Assembly: GCF_010093535.1 (NCBI RefSeq)
Contig: NW_022985172.1
Location: forward strand, 194,660 to 258,659
Direction: 5' to 3'
Length of the DNA: 64,000 nt
From: Lindgomyces ingoldianus
Lineage: Eukaryota; Ascomycota; Dothideomycetes; Pleosporales; Lindgomycetaceae
Shown: positions 32,261 through 46,528 of the stretch, one piece after another
How the letters are laid out: every line of letters begins with the position of its first letter
How positions within the stretch are numbered: the first letter of the stretch is position 1
Made by a program: the position numbers and the translations under genes
Notes under the pieces: model-generated
The model's input: the letters and a program-made list of their open reading frames with translations, nothing else
Database searches by the model: none
Told to the model about the DNA's origin: nothing

Positions 32261-35200
32261 TGTCACGATTGTGCACGAGTAAGGTTATAGAGCTTCACAG
32301 AGGTCTAGTTTAATTACTACGTGAGGTATTATAGTAGGTACAAGACATTATGTAAGAAACAAGAAAGTTTAAAAGGAAATTAGTAATTAAATACTTAGCT
32401 TAGAAGTCTAAGCGCTTTAAGTATAAATTAAGCTTATTCTAAGTTTAGTTAGTGTTAAGGCAGTTTATGCTTAAGTTTATGTCTATGTTATGTTATATTT
32501 ATGTTAGACGTGCACTAATAATACTCTAGTACACGTCTAATATAGTTATGTCTAGGATCTAGGGAGGATACTGTAACAGTACCCCTTCTTTTATTAAGAA
32601 AAGAATCCTTTACATTAGTAGTTCTAGCATTAGGTTATTTTTGTTAAGGTACAGGTTTAGTTTAGATAAGTATTAGGTGTAGAATTAAGTTACTATAAAG
32701 TTCTCTTATAAGGCTTCTGCAGGTTTCTATAATAGTTTATTATATCTAGTTTATTTTATAAAGTATTTATAGATATGTTTTTTTTATTAAACTAAATCTA
32801 TTTAACATCTTCTATAATGTATTCTAGTTTATTGTTTATAATAATAGGTTTAAGTAGTAAGTTTAGCTGTCTAAGTAGATAGTTAGATTTAGAGGCTACT
32901 TAGCGCAGCAATAATACGTAGAACACAGGGTGTATTTTTATGCTGTTAGGTAGAATTAATTAGTAAGTGTGTAATAAGACTATATAAGCTACTATAAAAA
33001 GGCTAAGGTTTTTCTAATTAAGTTTCTTTAATTATTAGTTTATTTAGATATTTCTAGTGTCTAGCTAGACCTTCTTGCCAGCTGCATACGCAGGGGCAAG
33101 GGTTTAAGATTAGTTTATATACTCTTATTAAAAAGCTTAAGCTTATGTAAGCTTTTTATAAATATATTTAAATATATTTTAGATTTTATTAATAAGTTTA
33201 TTTACATTTATTACTTATATAGATTAATAAGTTAGTTAGAGGGTATTTAAAATTAGTTTAAATTTTATTTAAAAGTAGTATCTATAGTTTGCTAAAAATA
33301 AGAATACTTATGTTAATTTAAATGTTATGTTATTAGCTTTAAACTATGCTGTAGCTAACTATTTTACCTAGTTATCTTACTAGTAGTTTGTGTACACTTA
33401 TAAGACTTATTTTATTATAGCATTTATATTCTTAGTCTAGCTATTAGTCTCTAGGTAAAAAGCTATAGATAGATAGAGAATAATTTAAAGCTATTTATAA
33501 AGTTTATCCTAGAAGGCTAAGACAAACTACGTACCTCTGTCTAATATAATTATGTTAGGCAGGCTATAGTAAACTTATATGTATTAGTAGAATAACTAGG
33601 CTATATTAGGGGCAGTTATAGAGGAACATAGTATTAAGTGTTAATACTTAGTTAAGTAATTAACAACTACTATAATATTTATGTACTTTTTAGATAAAAG
33701 TAAGTTTATAATAAAATTAATTAATATGTCTTTTTAAGCTTATTTAAAGATTAGGAGTAGTTTAAGTAGGCTATTATACCTTTTTTAAGAGGCCTTTACT
33801 TTACAGCAAGTATAGCAACATAATATGTATTAGCGTACAGTATAGAACATGCGGGGCTAGTAGTACTCTCTCTATAGTAGGTTAAGAGTCTTTCCTCTGC
33901 CTAGGTGTTCTTTAACAGGCAAGTTATGTATAATTTAGAGTAGTTTAATTCTTAGTTTATTAAAATTAAAAATTATAAGTTAGTTATAGTAATACAGCTT
34001 ACTATTTTAGTTTTTATAGTTAGCTAGTATTACCTTTTTTAACTAACTAGCGCTGTTTTAAAGCAGGTCTAAGGTTTCTTAAATAAACTTATTATTTAAA
34101 TACTTATTAGTAATAATTTAATTAATTATCTAATTTATTTTATTTAGGTTAAGGTCTAATAATAGCTTAAGTTAAAGTAAAGTTTAGTATTAAACCTTTT
34201 ACACTTCTTTTTAAGCAGAGATGTTTTAGAATTACTTTATAAAAGCATCTAGTTTCCTTTTATCTTAACTAAGATAATAAGTAATTTTAAAATTAAAATA
34301 AAATAAGTATTTAAACTAATAAGCTTATTAGTAGCTAAGTTATTTTATAGTTATAAAGTACTATAAGTTTTTATAGTTAGATAGAACTTATATTAAATGC
34401 GCTGCACTTTCTAGTTTAAGTTGCTATTATTTAAAGCAGTGTACTATAGTAAGCAATTTCTTATTATAGATTTTATAATTACTTTTTATAAAACTTATTC
34501 TTTTTAAGAAGTATATAATAGGCCTAATAGTCCTGTCTAGCTTAGTCTAGAAAAGAACTTCTGCTACTATATAGTCTAAGGCATTAGCTTTTATAAGTAT
34601 TAGTAGTTTAAAGTTAAAGTAGTAGAGTATTAAAGCTTTAGTAAAGGCTTTCTTTAGCTAGTTAAAAGACTATTAGTAATTTAAGTTAAAGTTAAATTAG
34701 ATTTCTTTTTTAGTAAGTGTAATTATAAGGCTTACTTACTATAAAAAGTTAGTAAATCTTATAAAGGCTTAAACATTTTTTACATCTTTTAAGTATTACT
34801 AATCTAGCACAGTCTAAACCTTAATAAGGTCTATTTAAATGCTATTTGTAGAGATTATATATCCTAAATACATAACCTTTAATTAGTAAAACTTGCATTT
34901 GTCTATGTTAAGTTATAGACCTACTTCTTCTATAGCTTTTAGCACTAGGCGTACATGCTGTTTATGCTCTAAAAGGCTATTACTATAAATTAGAATATTA
35001 TTAATATACATAGTGCAAAACATGTCTAGGTAGGGTTAGAGTAAGTTATTTATAAAATATTAAAAAGTACTAGGCGTGTTAGCTAAACTAAAGGGCATTA
35101 CTAGGTACTTAAATAGTTTATATTAGGTCTAAAACACTATTAGCTACTTATTACCCTTTACTATTCTTAGCTTATTAAAGGCAGTAATAATATTTAACTT

Positions 35201-37900
35201 TATAAAATACTTTGCTTTACTTAGTTAGCTTAAAGTTTCTTATAAAAAAGAAATTAAGTATTAGTTTTTAATAGTAACAGTATTTAGTTTTTAGTAGTTA
35301 ACATAGAATTAAAGCCTACTTCTAGGTTTCTTTATAAATAGTATAAGTAACACTACTAGTAAGAAGCTAGCTTAAATAAACCCTTTTTTTAGGTTCTTAT
35401 TAAGGTATTTTTAAAGCACTTTTAATTTATTTAGTAACATCTTATATAGTAGCCTATAACTAGGTTATTTACTAGGCTTAAAAGTTATCTAGTAATTATA
35501 TAGACATTATATTAAAAGCTTATTAAACTTATCTTAAAAAAAAACATATAACAAGTTATAGTAGTCTTAAAGGACTATTATCTTTAAGTTAGTGCATTTT
35601 TAAGGAGCTAAAGCTTAGTCTATATTAAAAATTATAACTATGTAGATTTTATAATTTAGTTGTTAAGCTAGGGTTATAAATAGAGCAGGTTCTATGTAGC
35701 AGATGTCTATTTACTGTTTAAGTCCTAGTTTGTGTCTAAATTAGGTAGGTAAAGATTTTATAAAGGCTTTCTTTTCTTTAGGTTTAAGTAGTTATTAAAT
35801 TATTTTATATAGCTTATCTTAGTAAGAGGCTTAGCTTGTTAGCCTTACTTAAGTAGTTTTTCTCTAGGTTATTAAAAAGTAAGTCTAGAAACCTTTTATA
35901 TTAAGTACTACTTAGGTGTTGTTTAAGTGTAAGCATAAGTATATATTTTAGCATTAAAAAAAGTTAAAGTTTAAGACTTACTCTTAGTAATTAAAGGCAA
36001 CTTTATGCTAATACAGCTATAGTTGTCTTAGAATTAGGTTATAACATTTTATGTTTATTACATAAAGCTTAATCTGTTCCTTATAGTGTTAGTAAGTAAT
36101 TATAATAGTTATAGTATAAAAAATAAAACCTTTTTTAAGTTATTTTCTATTAAATCTAGTTAGGTAAATTATTTAGGTAAGTAGTGTTAATTAAAGATTT
36201 AGTTTATGCGCTAGTTCTTTATTAATATAACTTATGCTATTTACTTCTAAGTTAATAAAAGCTTATATTAAGGCTAATATAGTTTTTTATTATAAATATA
36301 TAAAAATATTAACTTAGTACTTTTAGTTATTAGTAGAAGACTTAGCCTATAAGTTAGTAAAGATCTAGTGTTAAATTAGTCTTAGAAGGCAACTTAGCCC
36401 TAAAATAAGCCTTTTTACAGGCTTCTACTGCTATAGCTGCAGCTATGTTAAGAGTAGCAAAGAGGATTAAAGCTTAAATATAAGTTAAAGCTCTTACAGA
36501 AATAAAATTAAAATAGTAAAAATCTTTAATAAGTGCTAGCAGCGCTACTTATGTAGACTTAAGAAAAAGAAATAAAGCAGTTTTAAGAGATATAACTATA
36601 CTTACTGCACTTAAAGTATTAACTTTTTTTTTTATAATCTTTACGCTTTTTAGAACTAACTAGAGCATAATTTAAATTAATTTTTATTATATTAGAGTCC
36701 TTATTTACAACTGCGCTAGTTTAAGGGTGTATTAGGGCTTATATAGAGAGGAACTTTATGTTATTATTATAGGTAGTAATTAGGTTTACATACACATTAA
36801 AGTTGTTTAGAAGGGGTTCTCCTACTATAGCGCATTACAGTTTAGTTAAAAGGGAGTTATATAGGGCTATAATTAGACCTATCTTATTTAGGCCTATATT
36901 AGATGTAAGTTAGTAGAACTTAGTAAAGTGTAAAGTAAAGCTTTTTTTTTTTTATTATAAAGTGTTTAGGTAACTTAGAGCTATTAACTTTTTATTTAAG
37001 TTTTTATAAGTTACTTATAGAAATGCTATAAATTAATCTAAGTTAATAATATTTTTATTTATTAGTAAGTTAATTAAAGCTGTTATATTATAGTTAAGTT
37101 AAAAGTAGGCATATAGTAACTAGAAGTGTTTAAAAGAGAATTAGTCTATATTTTCTTTAAGTTTATATTAGAGCTTATGTAAAAAGAAAGGTAGGTCTTT
37201 CTATTTTTTATTAAATAGTAGGGGATTAGGGAGTTAGTTAAATTTTATTACTAGATTAAAAAAGTTACAGGTTATAAGCAGTGTTAAGTAGAAAAAAGTT
37301 AAGCTATTTCTAGACTTTTAAGTAAGCTTTAAGGCTAGTAAGTTCTTAGTTCCTACTACTATAACAAAAGTTAAGGCAGAAATAAACTACTTAATAATAT
37401 AAAGCTGTTTTTTAAAGTCCTTTTAAAAAGCTTTAAAGCTTATAACATAGTAGCTTTTTTATAAAGTAAGCGCTTTTTAAAAAGCTTTTTAGCTTACTTT
37501 AATAGCTTAAAGTTATGTAAGTACTAAGCTTATTAAATTAGATTTAGAGGCTATTCTTAGCTAAAGTTTTAACATAATATAATGTTATAATTATGCATAA
37601 GTAAGGTTATAAAGCTTTACAGAGGTCTAGTTTAATTACTACATAAAGTATTATAGTAAGTATAAGATGTTATATAAAAAATAGAAAAGTTTAGAAGAAA
37701 ATTAGTAATTAAATACTTAGCTTAGAAGTCTAAGTGCTTTAGGTATAAATTAAGCCTGTTTTAGGTTTAGTTAGTGTTAAGGTAGTTTATGCTTAAGTTT
37801 ATGTCTGTGTTGTGTTGTGTTTGTGTTAGACGTGCACTAATAATACTCTAGTACGCGTCTAATACAGTTATGTCTGGGATCTAGGGAGGATACTGTGACA
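32261..37900 (-). mobile_element. Gypsy-type LTR retrotransposon, copy 1
   Basis: 5640 bp, LTRs 32261-32578 and 37583-37900 (318 bp each), 5-bp target duplication CTCTT (32256-32260, 37901-37905). Coding strand is minus: at about 34980-35240 it reads FNKLRIVKGNK, VMPFSLANTPSTF and YINNILIYSNSLLEHKQHV, the reverse transcriptase core of Ty3/Gypsy, with both catalytic Asp of YxDD changed to Asn (34997-35002). The two LTRs differ mainly by C/T and G/A. Inserted in Copia A; Copia B shows the empty site. Confidence 0.9.
32600..37560 (-). pseudogene. Gypsy copy 1 gag-pol remnant
   Basis: RIP-destroyed polyprotein. The reverse transcriptase part (about 34880-35300, minus) is the only section I could read with confidence (AFNKLR, MPFSLANTPSTF, YINN). 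Gag and protease should lie to the right and RNase H and integrase to the left, by family order. Stop codons are frequent, including TAA in place of CAA after STF. Not expressible as protein. Confidence 0.65.
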
Positions 37901-40900
37901 CTCTTCTTATATAATTTTTAAATTAATATAATATTAATTATAAGTCTTTTCTTATTTATTGTTTTAAGCTTTATAAGACATTTATACAGAGATCTTAAAT
38001 CTATGCATAGTATAATAAGTACAAGAGGTATTCTAAGCATATGTGTAATCTAGTTAATAGTTGTACTTAGTGCAATTGCGCAGTTAAATCCTCCCACTAT
38101 TCTGTATAGCTTACTAGCTAGAACAGAGCAGGTAATGTGTTTACACTTAAAGGAGTTTTAGTGTACAATATTACTTGTAATTTTAAAGTTGTATAAGTTT
38201 CTAGTTTACTACTTAGTCCTAAAAATAATAAAGAAGCTAAGCTGTAAACTTAGGTCCTTATTATTTATAAATAATCTATTAGTAAAGATAAATAACTTTG
38301 TACAGAAGATATTAAGTAGTACGTACAATAATCCTTAATGCAATATAGGCACCTCGCGCGCGCTGTTTAACGTACTTCTGCGCAGCATCCTCTATCTTAG
38401 ACTCTATTGTGTGTAGATTCCTAGCTTAACCCTTTTATATAAGAATAATATTGTTTTATATAAAGTAGATCTTTCTTTTATTAAATTTAATAGCCTAATT
38501 ATGCAATAGTATAGTTTTAAGCTTTACTTAGAAGTTAGCTTTAAGCAATTTTTTTTTCTCTCTTTATATAAAATTAGCTGTAATAATACTAAGAGTATTA
38601 TCTATCTACAGTCCTATAATACTAAACACTGTTAAGCCTTTATGTGTAATTAATAAGCATAAATTATATAATAAGGTTTTTATAAAAAGTCTATCTTTAT
38701 AATAGTTATAGTATATCTTAAACTAATACAAGCCTAACTCTGCTACGCTGTATAGTAGTTATACAACTCTAAATATTATGTGTAGAGAGAAGCTTTTATA
38801 GAGTTCTTTTAGTAGTTATATAAAAAAAGTGCAAACAAGCTTATCTATTAATTATACATATGCCTAAGTAATATTACATAGTTTATAGTGCATGTTATAT
38901 AAAGCTATTAGTAATAGGCTAATAGCTAGAATTAACCTCTAACTTATTTTCTAAATTTTAGAAAACTATGTAAGGATTTTTTTCTTTTTTTTATTTAAAT
39001 GTCTTATAAACATAAGTTGTAACTTTTTATATAGTTTTATTAATTTCTTTTTAACTTTATATATAAGTTAAAGGTTAAAGATCTGTCTCTTATAAATTAA
39101 TAAAATATATAAGAGTACTTTAAATATGCTACTTATAATTAGACTTTTTATTTCTATATAGTCTAATTCTTTAAATAGTCTTCTAGGTGTTGTAATTATA
39201 CTGTCTACATAAAGCTTAATTACTAGCGCGTAGTCTTTCTTTTTTTTTTAAGTTAGAAATGTTATAGCTTATAAATTCTTATATAGTCTCTCTTAGCTTT
39301 TTTTAGCTAGCTGTAGTTTTAGTTTTAGTTTATATAATAAATCTAATACTACTTAAGGGGCTGTTTTATGTAGTCTATTAACTAAAGTTAGTTGCTTATG
39401 TAAGCAACCTCTCTTTTATGCCTGTAGAGGATCTCTTTGTACTAGGGCTAGTTTATCTAAATTTAGTAATTCTTATGCAGGTTTATTCTTATCCTTTATA
39501 TAATAATATAGTATAACTTGTGTGTAGTAGAGTCTTACTAGACTATTCTTTATCTTAACAATAATGTCTAAAGCCTTAATTCCCTTTACTATGTATAGTC
39601 TTATTTATCTCTTCTTCTCTTACTATATCTTTACTTTAGAACTAAGTAGAAGATTTAGTACTTTATATAAAGTTAAGCTGTTCTAGGTATTAATTATATA
39701 ATTAATATTAACTTTTACTCTCTTACTTTAAAGCATTTTTATTACCTTTTATACAGCGTTAGCTTACGTGATAATATTAGAGAATAGTGCAAAATTTATA
39801 TTAATTTTTAGGTACATTTTAAACATAAGTAATGTAGGTATAAAACTGTTTAGTTTTACTATATTATTTAAGGCTTTAATAGCTATTTATAACACTAACT
39901 TATTATTTATATAATTATCTAATTCTGCATAGAGGATATTGTACACACGTTGCAGTAGTGTGTGCGCGCGCTTAATCTTCCCTAGAGCCTAATAGGCCTC
40001 TACTAGCATCTATTAACATGTTGCTCCTATAATTTTTGTGTAATTCTAGAAGTCTTTAGATGCAAAGTTTATACTAGAGTTATCTATAATATAATTAAGT
40101 AAGCTTTAGTATGTATTAATTTAACACTTATAAAGCGTGTTCTAGGTATCTTATGTAGACATTAATTTTAAGAAGGTTACTGCTTAGAATAATGTATCTA
40201 TGTTAATTATATGTAGTACGTCTTAGTTACTAATTTATATAACATTAATTACTATTTTATAGTTAAAGTGTAAGTTATTTTTAATTATAAACTTAAATTT
40301 TTATAGTGCTAAGTTATGTAGCTAACACATGTAGCAGAACTTCTTAATCTTTTTAAGTATAAAGGGATTAACATTATATCTAGTGTTTTTAAGCATTATG
40401 TAAAGTTGTTTTATATAAGGATAGCTAAATCTTTTATATAGTTATTAAAGTTTATGTTTAGTAAAAAAAGACATTAATTCCTTCTTTTATATATTAAAAA
40501 ATAAATAACTCTATTTTTGTATAACTAGGACAGTATTTCTATTGCTTTGTATAATTACATTCTGCACATTGTTAAAGTACGCACCTATTTAGTCTGCGTC
40601 TGCTAGAGACAGTAGGAACAGTGTTAGGGTGTCTAGAATATAATATGTTATGTTACTAACTAAGTTAGTAATTTATATAGTACTAATTAATTTTATTAAT
40701 CTTTATTTTTTAAAGCTAATACTTTTCTTCTTTAGTGTCTAGTCTACTTTTATATAAAGAAATTCTTACAGGTATGCTTTAAGTTATAAATTCTCTATAG
40801 TAGAGATTTTTACTACGCTAGTATCCTATAGTTTACTTTAGTATACTGTATAGTATTAATTTTTAAGGATAAACTGTTCTACATATCCTTTAGGTTCTAG

Positions 40901-43244
40901 GCTGTAGATGTCCTCTGCGGTCGCGCAGTAAAAAAATGCAGCATTAGTAAGGTAGTTAATAATTTTTTTACCTTTTTTTTTATTTAAGTTATTATTATTA
41001 TGCAACTTTTCTTCTTTCTACTTTAGTTTACTTTTAAACTTTTAAATGTACACATTTACCTTCTTATATGTTAGTGTCTTGTTATAAAATTCTTTGTATA
41101 AAGAGATATATTAGCATTTTATATAAAATTAATCTATGTAAAAATAATTTATTAACTAACATTTTTTTTTATAATAAATAAAGCATTACTTTAATTATGT
41201 AAAGAACTGTAGTCTAAATAATCTTTTATATCCCCTTAGGCTTTTTCTACTTTATTAATAGCTATGTGTATGTAGTAAGCTATATTACTTATTAGTGTAG
41301 TATACATTCTAGAATTTATTTATAAATGTATTATTTTGTTAATTAATTATAACTTAAAGTGCTAAACAAAGGTTACTATATAGTGCCTTATATGTAGGCT
41401 TAATTAAAAGCATTACTTATTTAAGTTTAAGTTGCCTTTAGCATGCTTATATAATAGTAGTGTAAAGCAGTATCTTGCCTTAGAATTATAGACTAAGAGC
41501 TTTTTATATAAAAGTAAGTTTATTAATTATAGCTTTAAAAGCTTTATGTAAGGTTTTTATAAAGTTTTTTTACTTACTTTATATAAAGCTTATTATTGTT
41601 TAATCTATCTAATACTAGTTATAGTTTATATTAGTGTTAAAGTAATTACTAAGCTGCTTATATAGTAACTTCTATAATTATTCTAGACTAATATTATAAA
41701 AGTAGAACATGTGTGCGCGCTCTTTAAGAATATTAGGAAAGATGCTTGCGTATAATGCCTTAAAAATAGTAAGGTGTTAGTAAAGCTTAATAAATACTAT
41801 AGCTTTATTAGCTAAAATATTATATAGTTACTTTATATAGTTATTCTCTTTCCTTTATGCCTTCTAGAATTATATAACCTTCTTAGGCGTAAGGTTCTCT
41901 ACTGTAATATCTTATGTAAGTAGAAGTTAGTATAAATTGTACAGTAATTAAATTATATGCAGTAGGTACAAGCTTTAGGGAATCTTATGCAGAGCTGTGG
42001 CTATAGGAATATGTAGCTGCCTAGTTGTGCTCTTATACAGTAAGCTATTGCAAGGTAGTTGTACTAATTACAGAGAAAGTATTAAGTTTATAGGTAATTT
42101 ATATAAAGACATCCTTTATTACATTAAGACTAGTAATAGTAGTAATAATTTTATATAATGCTTTAGTAAGATAGTAAATGTGTGTTCTTCTTTTATAAGT
42201 TTATATAGTGTAGTAGCCTTTATTATGTCCTTCTTAAAGCTAATGCCTTTATTCTATAAAGTAGTAATTAGTTTTTATAAAAATAGTTAGCTAAAATCTT
42301 TAAAGTGTATAAGCTTCTACTTTATAAAGTTATTCTAAAAGTTCTTAAGCATATATATGTCTATTACACTTAACGCGCAAAGTTTTATAATTAAGTTAGC
42401 TATATATAAATTAAGCTTCTTTTTAAGTATATTATTTAATAGTTTAATTTTATTTATATAATTTTTAATATTTGTCTGCTCTGCTAGGGTCTTTACTAAA
42501 ATGCCTATAAAAGGTATGTATTAGTTGTACATTAATACGTTATGTTAGCTAGTTATAGATAAAGCTAGCGTTGCTTATTACTCTATAGTAGTTAATTATG
42601 TGTTATTGCGCGCTGTCTTACTTCTTGTTGTACGCTGCCTCTAAACAGCTTTATGCAAAAAGATAAAACAGACCTTCTAGTGTTAAATAAGCACTACTAT
42701 TTGTATAATACCTTTAAATAGTATTATATAGATAGGTTTTTTACTCTTACTTAAGTAACTAAACAGAGATTTATAGCTACTTACATATAAATTAGACTCT
42801 GTCTTTACTCTTACTAATTTATAGTTAAAGTAGTAAGGAAAAGATTTCTTTTTATACATAAACTTTTAAATAAAAAGGTATAAAAAAAGCTTTCTCTCTT
42901 ACAGTATTTAAACTACTAATTAGTGTTAAATAGACTCTCTACTAGCTAGCACTTAGTGTTAGCAAATGCGTACAAGACAGAGAGGTTTGCACGGTGTAAA
43001 CATTGCACAGGGGTGTTAGGTAACTAGTGTTAATTACTTCTTGTTGTTTCTATTGTACAAAGGAAAGGGGTTAATATAGTCCTAAACTCTGCGCACAGAT
43101 CTCCGTGCACAGGGATCCGGGCGCATCCGAGCCACGTGACTATCAACCAGGCGCCCGAATATCACTATTCGGACATTTACTATATAATTCTCTAGCTTTT
43201 TTTTCTTTTTGTATAGTGCTAACAGTAACAGATACTCCTGCCTG

Positions 43245-43268
43245 CACACACACACACACACACACACA
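43245..43268. repeat. (CA)n microsatellite in the extra 3' segment of Copia D
   Basis: About a dozen CA units. The corresponding place in Copia H has (TG)n at about 55384-55403 on the opposite strand, so the microsatellite belongs to the element. The short ORFs across it are artefacts. Confidence 0.85.
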
Positions 43269-46200
43269 TAGAGAGAGATGTCTCTCTAGCCTTCCTCTTT
43301 TACCTCTAGCGCTGTTAGTGCAGGCGTCTTTAACATCCTTGTGCAGTCTAGTAGCCTAGGGCGCATCTGTGTTACCTTTTTAACTAGTTCTACTACTAAT
43401 TAGTAGTTTATTTAGTGTTTTAGTATAAATATATAAATTTTTTAGCTCTTCTACTTTCTTTTTATATAAAATGCTAATTATAGATAGGCTAAAAAGTAGC
43501 ATGTAGCAGCTTTACTATTTTATAATATTAATATTATCTTACTTACTAGTACTAATCTGCAGCTGTAGGCAGTAAAGGTTGTGTATTATAAAAAGTACTT
43601 CTATGTAGTCTTAGTTTAGAGTTGTAGTTAGGTCCTAGTAACTTTATATGCTTATTATTATAACAGCACTACTAGTGCTTTTTTTTTATTAAGTGTTATA
43701 TGTTAGCTAACTTCTAGGCTAATGCTTACAATTTATGCGTATAGTAGAGCTATAGTCTGCATTATAACTACTATACATAAAGGGTAGTAGCTTTTTCTTT
43801 TTCTATATACTAAATAAATAGACTGTCTTTTTTATATATTTTTTTTTCTAATCTTATAATAAAAAAAATAAGTGCGTATAATAAAAAAAAATAAAAAAAT
43901 AGGCTTTATATAAAGGTGTTATTAGTCTAGTTAGTTTAGAGCATCTTTGCGCACAGAATCTAGCTAGTCTACAGATGCTTCTATTTAGACAGAGAAGTAG
44001 TTAGTTAGAACTAATAATTAAAAAGCCTAGTTTAGTGTTTTTTTTATACATACATTTACTAAGTTGTCTTTACTATTAATTTACTTAATTTTAGTAATTT
44101 CCCTTTTTTTATATAATTTATAAAGTAATATAATGTTAATTATAAGTTACTTTTTACTAGTAGTGCTTAGCTTAATAAGGTAATTATATAAAGACTTTAA
44201 ATTTATATAGATTACTACTAAAATTAGTAGTAGTTTATGCATTTATATAATTTACTATAAAGTTGTACTAAAAGTAATTATATTATTAAACCTTTTAACT
44301 ATTTTATATAGTTTACTAGTAAGAACACCTTTAGTTACTCTTTTACACTTAGTAGAATTCTAGTATATAATGTTGCCTAGTATTTTAAAGTAGTTACTTT
44401 ACTTTATATAGTTTTTATTACTTAATATAATTAAGAATTCTAGCTATAAGCTAAGGTTTTTATTATTAGTAAATAATCTATTTATTAAAATAAACAGCTT
44501 TACATAATTAAGCTATAATAGTAAAAAAGTAAGACTATGCTTACTATTATCTATCTACTATTAGATTTATGCGTTAAGTGTGTTAATATTATTATGCAAA
44601 GGGTCTATAGTTTATGTAGTAATAAAAAGGTTAAATGCTGCCTCTAGCTAATATATAAATATAATGTATGCCTTTTTTACATATTACTTAATATATTATT
44701 GTGCAGCATCTTTATTTTTTAAGTTAATTATATAAAGGTAACTTACTTATCTCTTTTAAGTAAAAACTACTATGTTATGCATAAGTTTAATTCTTCTACT
44801 ATTAAACTTAATAGGCTGCTTTTCTACTAGAATAGTCTTACTTTTTATATAAAACTTTACTTTTTATAGTTTTTTTTCTCTCTTTACATAAAATTTTTTA
44901 TTATAATGCTTAAAGTGTTATATAAATGCTTCTAGTTATATCTAAAGCCTATGTTATATATATAGTGCATATTTACCTAACCTTTTAGAATATTTAGAAA
45001 GATGTTTATATACTAAGTTTTTTAGATATTTAGCTGTTAATATAAATTAATAAAGATTTTTATTTTATTTATAAGAATGTTATATAGTTAACTTATATAG
45101 TTATTATTTTTTTTATACTTTTTAGAATTATATAATTTTATCTACTAAAAGTTTTTTTTTAGTAGTTTCTCTTTAGAGTAGAAGTTTGTACAGGTTGTAA
45201 TGTAGTATAGATTGTGCAGGTAGTATTAGTAGTGCATACACTACTGCAGGCAGTAGTGTGTACAATTAAGGGTGTGGAGCAGGCGTTAGGTAGAGTGGCA
45301 TGTATTGTTTATATAGTAATTAGTGTAGTGCTAGCTAAGGTGTAGAAGTAGGTAATACTAGTATATTTAGTGTTAATAGCAGCATTATGTTTAGTCTACT
45401 TCTGTGCAGAGCCTTATATAGTAATAGAGGTTATGTATAAAGCTTTTTTAGTGTAATTACTTTTTTTATGCTATATTGTACAGCTTTTAGGCTTTAGTAC
45501 TTTTATTACCTAGCTATAGTGTAATTTTTTTATTTTTTAGCACTTATATAAGCTTCTTTTTAAACGCGCAGCTAAGTGCTAAAAAGTTTTATAGTGTCTA
45601 TCTTTTAAAATCTTTTATATATAAACTTAAAAAAGTAGCGCCTTTCTAAGTTATTATGTGTAGATTAGTAATTATATAACTTATGTATAATTAAGTCTAT
45701 AGGCTTATTAGAGCTTCTAATATATTAATCTTGTTATTCTAGTACTCTAGGCTAGTCTTATTTTATAGTGTTACCTTTAATATCTCTATATCTTTTATAA
45801 GTTATTTATATAATAAGAATTATTTCTTATTCTTTTTATTATTACATAGAGTTGTTAGTTACTAGTAGGATTTTATTATAATAGTATAGTTAATTACTTT
45901 TCTAGTAGATTACATAGGTACTGCTGTTGTCTAGCTGCTAGGTTGTGCAGCTTTAATAGCTTTAGTGTGCGCCTTATACTATCTCCTCTTTACTTTATAC
46001 AGTAGTAGAGCTTACTGTATAATGTAAAAGATTAATCTACTATTCTAAAAAATAAGTAACTAAATAAAGTACTTAATAAAGTGTAAGTGCTTTATTATTA
46101 CTCTTTTTAAAAGATAGGTAATAAAACAAAGTGCTTTATAAAGTGTAAGGTTAATTGCTTATGCAGTAGATTGCGCAGGTACTACTGTTGTTATCTAGCT

Positions 46201-46528
46201 GCTAGGTTGTGCAGCTTTAATAGTTTTAGTGTGCGTTTTATACTATCTTCTTCTTACTTTGTATAGTAGTAGAGCTTGCTGTATAATGCAAAGGATTAAT
46301 CTACTATTCTAAAGAATAGGTAACTAAACAAAGTACCTTATAAGGCGTAGGTGCTCTGTTGTTACTCTTCCTAGAGGATAGGTAACAAAATAAAGTACCT
46401 TATAAAGTGTAGGTACTCTATTATTACTCTTACTAATTTATAGTTAATTAAATTAACTACTAATTAGTGATCCTGCTCGTGCGCGATCGCTTGTATCCAG
46501 ACTGTGACGCTGCTACTGCGTACAGACA

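Larger units (their letters stand above)
31762..43175 (-). mobile_element. Copia-type LTR retrotransposon A, carrying a nested Gypsy element
   Basis: LTRs 31762-32013 and 42924-43175, both 252 bp (TGTT(G/A)AATAGACTC...GACA), target duplication TTTAC (31757-31761 and 43176-43180). Without the nested Gypsy (32261-37900 plus 5 bp) it is 5769 bp. Its internal region is the inverted counterpart of Copia B (47768-53112), so the element is transcribed on the minus strand with its 5' LTR at the right. RIP-degraded throughout except part of the right LTR (about 43080-43175), which keeps CpA and CpG sites. Inserted in Copia D. Confidence 0.85.
29985..46528 (-). mobile_element. Copia-type LTR retrotransposon D, internally deleted, split by nested insertions
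   Basis: Same family as E but on the minus strand. The 3' LTR is 29985-31381 (280 bp once the Fot1-like insertion 30232-31346 plus its TA is removed). The 5' LTR is 46468-46528, only 61 bp, with a clean internal loss of about 219 bp joining at a shared CA. The target duplication TTAGA is at 29980-29984 and 46529-46533. Copia A (31762-43175) is inserted near its 3' end. The internal region lacks about 3 kb relative to E (join near 44900), removing integrase and much of the reverse transcriptase; gag and RNase H remnants remain. It has an extra segment of about 620 bp (about 43220-43870) absent from E. Confidence 0.82.

Noticed and set aside
43082..43359. Two short ORFs over the CA microsatellite and Copia A LTR
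   Set aside because: They translate a microsatellite and an LTR; no homologous protein recognised.
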